A stretch of DNA of 64,000 bases from Panagrolaimus kolymaensis (Eukaryota; Nematoda; Chromadorea; Rhabditida; Panagrolaimidae), in NCBI GenBank assembly GCA_028622995.1, contig JAJQJQ010000004.1, positions 1,240,001 through 1,304,000 on the forward strand. The letters are read 5' to 3'. The notes under the pieces are model-generated. The model had not been told where the DNA came from and made no database searches. It saw only the letters and a program-made list of their open reading frames with translations. The position numbers and the translations under genes were made by a program. This document shows, in pieces, positions 61,401 to 64,000 of the stretch. Numbering within the stretch: position 1 is the first letter of the stretch; every line of letters begins with the position of its first letter.

Positions 61401-61468
61401 ACCTTACCAGCAAACACTCCAGCACTAAAATGAACACAACTTTCAAAGTCAATTTTATCCAATGGCAT
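58403..61468 (-). CDS. SLC25A29-like mitochondrial carrier (basic amino acids / acylcarnitine type)
   Basis: Six exons in the longer form (61408-61468, 60527-60664, 59354-59630, 59164-59300, 58403-58821; the last five also used with the first exon at 60757-60793) encode 343 residues, or 335 with the alternative start. All three carrier repeats show the P-x-[DE] signature: HPLDTIKVRLQ, APTELLKLRIQ, YPTDVIKTRFQ. The segments GAAGVLAGHPLD, GMSSPLASLTLVNAIVFGV and STLLRAFPSNAATF follow human SLC25A29 closely; in that branch substrates are basic amino acids such as arginine and lysine. The C-terminal extension of about 70 residues is specific to this protein. Substrate is inferred by similarity only. 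Confidence 0.88.
60757..60793 (-). CDS. Alternative first exon of the mitochondrial carrier
   Basis: ATG at 60793 reads MAAIDFIAGCFG and meets a GTAAAG donor in phase 1, joining 60664 to give FIAGCFGGAAGVLAGHPLD. This matches the start of vertebrate SLC25A29 (short N terminus straight into helix 1) better than the upstream exon MPLDKIDFESCVHFSAGVFA, which ends in the same phase. Either could be the main start. Confidence 0.7.
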
Positions 61469-62008
61469 TTTTTTTAGTTGATTGAAGTCGTTGATTCATT
61501 TTGAGGGAAAAGATTGCACTGAAACATCACAAAAATTTGCATAAAAGTAAAAATTCTTTATTTATTTTAACAAAAAAATAAGATAGGATTAAGGCTATTT
61601 AAAAAATATAATAACTACGAAACAGTAAAAAAGCCAAATATTAGCCTAAACAAAGTTAGCATTTGATGTTAAAAGATCGTCACGCATTCTTTTGTTATTT
61701 TACTCTGAGGCTGTGTAACGTTATTAGTTGTGTCATTTTACGCGTTAAAATTTAATAAGTTTGAAACTTTAGGTTTAATTATTTCTGTAAAAAGTAAAAT
61801 TTAATTTCTTTATTATTATTTTTTTCTATCGTAATCGAGAAGTAAAATTTTTTTTGTTTTTGTGTTCAAAGTTGCTAAAATATATGGCAAAGTATGAACA
61901 TTAACAATTTTCAAAAAAAGACTTTCAGCTTATTTTTATTTCATTTTTTGATAAACTTGTAAACTCCTCTTGCATTTTCTCAAATTTGTTCTAGCTTCAT
62001 TAAAATTA
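61469..62008. other. Divergent promoter region, carrier and taf-10
   Basis: About 540 bases of A/T-rich DNA between divergent starts. No specific element was recognised. Confidence 0.45.
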
Positions 62009-62541
62009 ATGGATATGAATGACGAATCAATAATAAACACTGAGAATGAAGATCCCAAGCATAATGAGAAGTCTCCATTTGATTTTGATAAAACGCTTGG
62101 AAATTCTGAAGAAAAGCAAGGAGAAAAGGTTAGCTTTAGTTAAAACTTTTATATATTTAACTATGTATAAATTTTTAGGTTACAACATTGAATAACATGG
62201 ATTCATTTAAAAATGAACATTTACTTGAACATGATTCTGATTATCCATCTTTGCGTCAAATGCTTCCTGATTTTGATTCAATTTTTCCTGATGCTCTTCT
62301 AATTCATGTTTTGCATCGTTCAGGAATAAATGGTCCAAGTGAAATGTGTGCTCGAATTCTTGGAATTGCTATGCAAAAAGTTGTTGCTGATATTATTAAC
62401 GATGCTTATGTACTTACTGAAATGCGTGCAGAAGCTCATAGTGGAGACTATGATCCAAGTTCATTTGTTTTAACACAAGATATTATCAAAGAAGTTCTCA
62501 ACCATCGTGGAATTTATGTTAATCCTTTTCATCAATGGTAG
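62009..62541 (+). CDS. taf-10: TFIID/SAGA subunit TAF10
   Basis: Two exons (62009-62128, 62179-62541) encode 160 residues. The first 60 are acidic and disordered. The rest is the TAF10 histone-fold region: MLPDFDSIFPDALLIHVLHRSG (read in two parts), then ILGIAMQKVVADIINDAY, and DYDPSSFVLTQDIIKEVLNHRGI. In the family TAF10 pairs with TAF3, TAF8 or SPT7-like partners through this fold in TFIID and SAGA. Human TAF10 has the same order, with PDAVTGYYLNRAG and FISDIANDAL. It is probably the first cistron of an operon: the next start is 182 bp after the stop codon. Confidence 0.88.
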
Positions 62542-62713
62542 AAAATATTTAGTAGCTCTTGTTTTGTATCTTTCCTTTTTTGTATAAATTTCTGTACGGG
62601 AATAATTTAATGTCTTTTGATCTCATTTTTAATTTTACTGTGTTGTGCTTTTAATGGAGTAAATCGTTTTCTCCTCGTACTTCGATCTTCTTACAAAAAT
62701 CCTAATGTAAAGA

Positions 62714-62722
62714 CTTTTGTAG
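62714..62722 (+). promoter_or_regulatory. Probable operon trans-splice acceptor
   Basis: CTTTTGTAG ends one base before the ATG of the next gene, within a 182-bp intercistronic gap after taf-10. Confidence 0.5.
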
Positions 62723-62723
62723 A

Positions 62724-63862
62724 ATGCGAAGCTTAGCATTTCGATTTGTTCGAAATTCTCATCCTGAAAAATTTGTTCATGTTGTTGATCCACATTTTGA
62801 TTTGAGAAATCGTTTAAAGGATCCTGATTTGCTTCAAACGGAACTACATGATAGGAAAATTAAAGGAGTCGATGCAATTTCAATAAGTCAACGATTTGAA
62901 AAATGGTGGAATGCTTATTCTTATTTTGTGGAAACTGAAGAAAATGTAATTACTGTAGTCTTTCTTTTTTTGCATAAAAGTAATCAATTTAATTTTCAGA
63001 CTCCAGAATATCGAATGCTTAAAGATGAACTCTTAAAACATGATTCAACTCTATTGGATGCTTTGAAACTGCCAAATCGAATCGAATTAGCTCCACATTT
63101 CTTAGAAGCAACGCCATCAGAAAAATGGAATATTCACGATTTTAAAGTTTACTCTTCGTTGATGCAAACTAAAGATGAAATAGAAAATAATATTTTTGAA
63201 GGAACAAATGTAATACGATTGGACCCTCCACGATTTGGACGACCTGCAATAACAGAAGCTTTCAACTTAAATTCAAATGATATTATTCAATTTCATGAAG
63301 GACAAAATCCATCAATGCATTTATTAGGTATGCTTTTTACGTTTCTTTCATATCAACCAACTTTGATTACAATAGCTTTTAATGGTTTTTATTTTTAGGT
63401 ATAACTCCAGCTGGTTTACTTGTAACCTTTGTTTCTATGAGATTTGGTTCATCAAATGCTTTTCCATTTTCATTCTTAGCTAAAGGAGCTGGATATTCAA
63501 GAAGTTTTCATGGATGGCAGCGACAATTTGTTTCAATTGTAACATTCGAAAATGAACTCTCATCATTACACTCATCTCTAAATAGTTTTCGATTATCAAT
63601 TGAAAGAAGTTTATCATCTTTAAATTCTGCTTCATCTACAGCTTTGCTGCCGCCACATGAACTTCAATCGTATGAATCATCTGCTGCAATAACAACAATT
63701 TCTTCAGCTCCAATTGTTCGATATTCATCAACTGGTACTTATCTATCTGAAAGACTAAAAATTGTTGCGGATTCAAATGGCAAAGAGAATCCTAAATTTT
63801 TGTATATCGGTTTTGTTGAAATTGATGTTTCCACTTTGCATTCAATTTTGAAGCAACGTTAA
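62724..63862 (+). CDS. Divergent protein with weak seryl-tRNA synthetase resemblance
   Basis: Three exons (62724-62945, 63000-63327, 63399-63862) encode 337 residues. The N terminus (MRSLAFRFVRNSHPEKF) could be a mitochondrial targeting peptide. Residues about 22-65 (FDLRNRLKDPDLLQTELHDRK then IKGVDAISISQRFEKW) resemble the start of seryl-tRNA synthetases, and ALKLPNRIELAPHFL recalls the family's linker after the N-terminal arm. The class II catalytic motif 3 with its GxGxxR arginine is not visible, so an active synthetase is unlikely. A catalytically dead mitochondrial SerRS paralogue (SLIMP-like) is one possibility, but the family call is tentative. It follows taf-10 as a likely second cistron. 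AATAAA lies near 63882. Confidence 0.6.
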
Positions 63863-63947
63863 AATGTTTTGTTTTATAAGTTTAATAAAGTTTGATTTAG
63901 CTAAATTGTGTAATTTATTTATGACGTGTATTGGTTGAGAAAAACTT

Positions 63948-64000
63948 TTAAAAGATTATGTTGATGTTAACGAGATTAGCGAATTCATCAATTAGAGCAC
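63948..64000 (-). CDS. 3' end of a further minus-strand gene (partial)
   Basis: The minus strand reads ALIDEFANLVNINIIF followed by TAA at 63948, open to the window edge, with AATAAA about 30 bases downstream of the stop. The short length makes this uncertain. It would be convergent with the preceding gene, with 85 bp between stop codons. Confidence 0.35.
   Translation of the reverse strand, partial: ALIDEFANLVNINIIF

Noticed and set aside
1..64000. CRISPR arrays, prophage, bacterial operons or an exotic defence system
   Set aside because: Spliced genes, introns and nematode protein families throughout show nuclear animal DNA; no regularly spaced repeats were seen.

Overview
The window is nuclear DNA from a nematode. 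The evidence is about 30% GC with long A/T runs, roughly 45-80 nt introns with GT and TTTTAG/TTTCAG boundaries, SL-type trans-splice acceptors just upstream of several ATGs, tight same-strand gene clusters, and nematode-specific families: a major sperm protein, a ground-like protein, and close matches to UNC-112, NID-1, RET-1 and FKB-6. I cannot name the species. Every multi-exon model below was built by hand from splice signals and checked for reading-phase continuity. Exon ends should be right to within a base or two, but none is backed by transcripts.

Left third (1-17.2 kb): a PDZ protein cut by the window edge, kindlin unc-112 with a possible second first exon 1.5 kb upstream, a DeSI-2-type PPPDE isopeptidase, dCMP deaminase convergent with a divergent DEAD-box helicase, a proline-rich secreted ground-like protein, and an MSP gene with one intron.

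Middle (19-34 kb): nidogen (8 exons), a small secreted transthyretin-like protein, an 11-exon MOV10-like SF1 helicase, a probable three-gene operon on the minus strand (mitochondrial ribosomal protein L45, a 102-aa unknown, an 8-cysteine secreted or membrane unknown), a TFIIIC subunit 6 homologue divergent from that operon, and an unrecognised single-pass membrane protein.

Right half (34-64 kb): a gene-poor 5.8 kb stretch with a perfect 579-bp foldback element bounded by a 9-bp direct repeat, inside the large intron of a possible 52-aa plus-strand gene. Then the 12-kb reticulon gene ret-1, with one long isoform and three short alternative first exons, and a second ~1.06-kb palindrome in its 4-kb intron. 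FKBP co-chaperone fkb-6 is divergent from a MOF-type MYST acetyltransferase that lacks the usual catalytic glutamate. A SLC25A29-like mitochondrial carrier with two first exons follows, then TAF10 with a closely spaced second gene that is weakly seryl-tRNA-synthetase-like, and the 3' end of one more minus-strand gene.

The genes are mostly housekeeping or matrix/adhesion functions (kindlin and nidogen both act at basement membrane attachments) with no common pathway. The most unusual signals are the two palindromic elements, the alternative first exons of unc-112, ret-1 and the carrier, and the altered MYST active site.
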